Origin: a virus
IMG/VR virus record: IMGVR_UViG_3300036939_000021
Span: 41,885 to 105,884 of that record
Reading direction: 5' to 3' (one strand)
DNA length: 64,000 nucleotides
Under the pieces are notes generated by a model. The model had not been told where the DNA came from, made no database searches, and was given only the letters and a program-made list of their open reading frames with translations. Shown in pieces: positions 63,330 to 64,000 of the stretch. The translations under genes were made by a program, and so were the position numbers. Numbering within the stretch: position 1 is the first letter of the stretch; the number at the start of each line of letters is the position of its first letter.

Positions 63330-64000
63330 ATGCAGTACAAAACTTTTCCTCTTATTTGTGTTAATTCTGAATTACCTGCAATTTTGTTAGATAACGGTGA
63401 ATGGCTTTTTCATGCTCCTGATGTTTGTATATTTGCTGATTTAGTTATTCGTCGAGATAATGCCTCACATTGGGTAAGAACAAATTTACCTTCTAAATGG
63501 TTTATTGAATTCCGTCCTACAGGTAAAGTTGGGCGTCCTGGATTATATCTAACTCTTCCAGGTTTGCTTAATGCTTTAACTCAGGGTACTTCAGAAATCT
63601 CTTTAAAATTTCGTGATGAAGTTTTTGAAAAAATTTTACCGTCGATTATTACAGACGGTTTTTATATTTCTAAAACAGCCACAAACGAACAATTAGAGGC
63701 AGCACAAAAAGAGATAGCACAACTTCAACTAGAAAAGAAATATCTAAAAGCTTGGAGTCCTAATATTAGTCTTCCGAAAATGCGTTTATTAGATCTCATC
63801 AATTATAAAGCACATGAATACTCACCTTTTTTAACGAGCAATGGTTATGGTACGAATCAACCATTAGATTCTTATAATAAAAATCGTTTTACTGCTGCTC
63901 AACTTGAAGGTCAAATTTTGTTTGACTTGATTGATACTTTATTTACTGATGAAAAATTAGAGTGTTCTAAATATGGATTTAAAAAAGCTGAAGGATTACA
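63330..64000 (+). CDS. BRO-N domain regulator, cut by the window end
   Basis: An open frame from ATG 63330 to the window edge (223 residues seen, 3' end missing). Residues about 15-105 (WLFHAPDVCIFADLVIRRDN, GRPGLYLTLPGLLNALTQGT, KFRDEVFEKILPSI) match the BRO-N/antirepressor pattern: a small beta hairpin, then R-P-G-L-Y-L with a leucine-rich helix. A coiled-coil linker follows (QLEAAQKEIAQLQLEKKYL). It is the fourth regulator of the KilA-N/BRO type in the window. Domain family suggests an antirepressor. Confidence 0.75.
   Translation, partial: MQYKTFPLICVNSELPAILLDNGEWLFHAPDVCIFADLVIRRDNASHWVRTNLPSKWFIEFRPTGKVGRPGLYLTLPGLLNALTQGTSEISLKFRDEVFEKILPSIITDGFYISKTATNEQLEAAQKEIAQLQLEKKYLKAWSPNISLPKMRLLDLINYKAHEYSPFLTSNGYGTNQPLDSYNKNRFTAAQLEGQILFDLIDTLFTDEKLECSKYGFKKAEGL

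Noticed and set aside
1-64000. Integrase, terminase, free endolysin or IS element
   Set aside because: None of the proteins shows the corresponding motifs, and no terminal inverted repeats with a transposase frame were seen.
1-64000. HIP1 octamer GCGATCGC typical of cyanobacterial genomes
   Set aside because: I saw no copy while reading the window, so it cannot be used to support the host.

Overview
This window is part of a tailed bacteriophage genome. It is AT-rich (roughly one third G+C by eye), gene-dense on both strands, and carries a complete siphovirus-type (lambda-like) tail set, capsid genes, a DNA replication set and two thymidylate-supply genes. No terminase, integrase or free endolysin is visible, so the genome continues beyond the window. 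The KilA-N/BRO-type proteins, the ThyX type and the SAP/Rho-N-like small proteins resemble those of cyanobacteria and their phages; a cyanobacterial host is an inference, not something the sequence proves.

Layout. 1-2.8 kb: a ribbon-helix-helix (RHH) microprotein divergent from a KilA-N regulator, then small early genes. 3.0-4.3 kb: thyX and dcd. 4.3-9.5 kb: tail assembly chaperone with a probable -1 frameshift product, two paralogous tail-tube-like proteins, and a gpJ-like tail hub. 9.5-14.6 kb: a MuF-like protein with a C-terminal zincin motif, scaffold, P22-type major capsid protein and head accessory proteins. 14.6-23.0 kb: a receptor-binding/depolymerase cluster (Ig-like modules, a clan-A glycosidase-like fibre, a glycine-rich adhesin, a pectate-lyase-fold tailspike). 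23.0-27.8 kb: tail tip proteins M, L, K and I. 28.1-30.2 kb: portal and a glycine-zipper protein. 30.2-32.0 kb: small early genes. 32.1-35.7 kb: a 1200-residue fusion of two gpM-like modules with a large, probably enzymatic C-terminus. 36.4-42.7 kb: a 2099-residue tape measure with muralytic domains. 42.7-56.6 kb: zinc microproteins, RuvC-like nuclease, an antirepressor-like protein, SF1 helicase, a CheY-like receiver overlapping a histidine-kinase dimerisation (DHp) fragment, family A DNA polymerase, SF2 helicase, and a primase-SF3 helicase. 56.7-59.1 kb: a translationally coupled FHA/membrane-protein operon and a GIY-YIG protein. 59.1-60.7 kb: non-coding, with inverted repeats and palindromes, a possible origin or control region. 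60.7-64.0 kb: a second RHH + KilA-N pair, a compact structured tRNA-like RNA, small genes and a BRO-N protein cut by the window edge.

Regulation is unusually legible. A family of near-identical sigma70-type promoters (TTGACA, 17-bp spacer, CATAAT/TATAGT-like -10, often followed by AGAGGAGTCG) drives early and replication genes on both strands and corrects several start codons. A different 16-bp element (TGGAAYATTGTAWWTA) lies 22-27 bp before the start codons of tail tube, scaffold, capsid and tape measure, and is a candidate late promoter. An octamer, GGAATAAT, usually in the context CACYGGAATAAT, occurs about 45 times by my hand count on the two strands, inside genes and in the stems of several terminators. 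The observations I rate most novel are the DHp-only plus receiver pair, the dispersed octamer, the tRNA-like RNA, the late element and the FHA operon.
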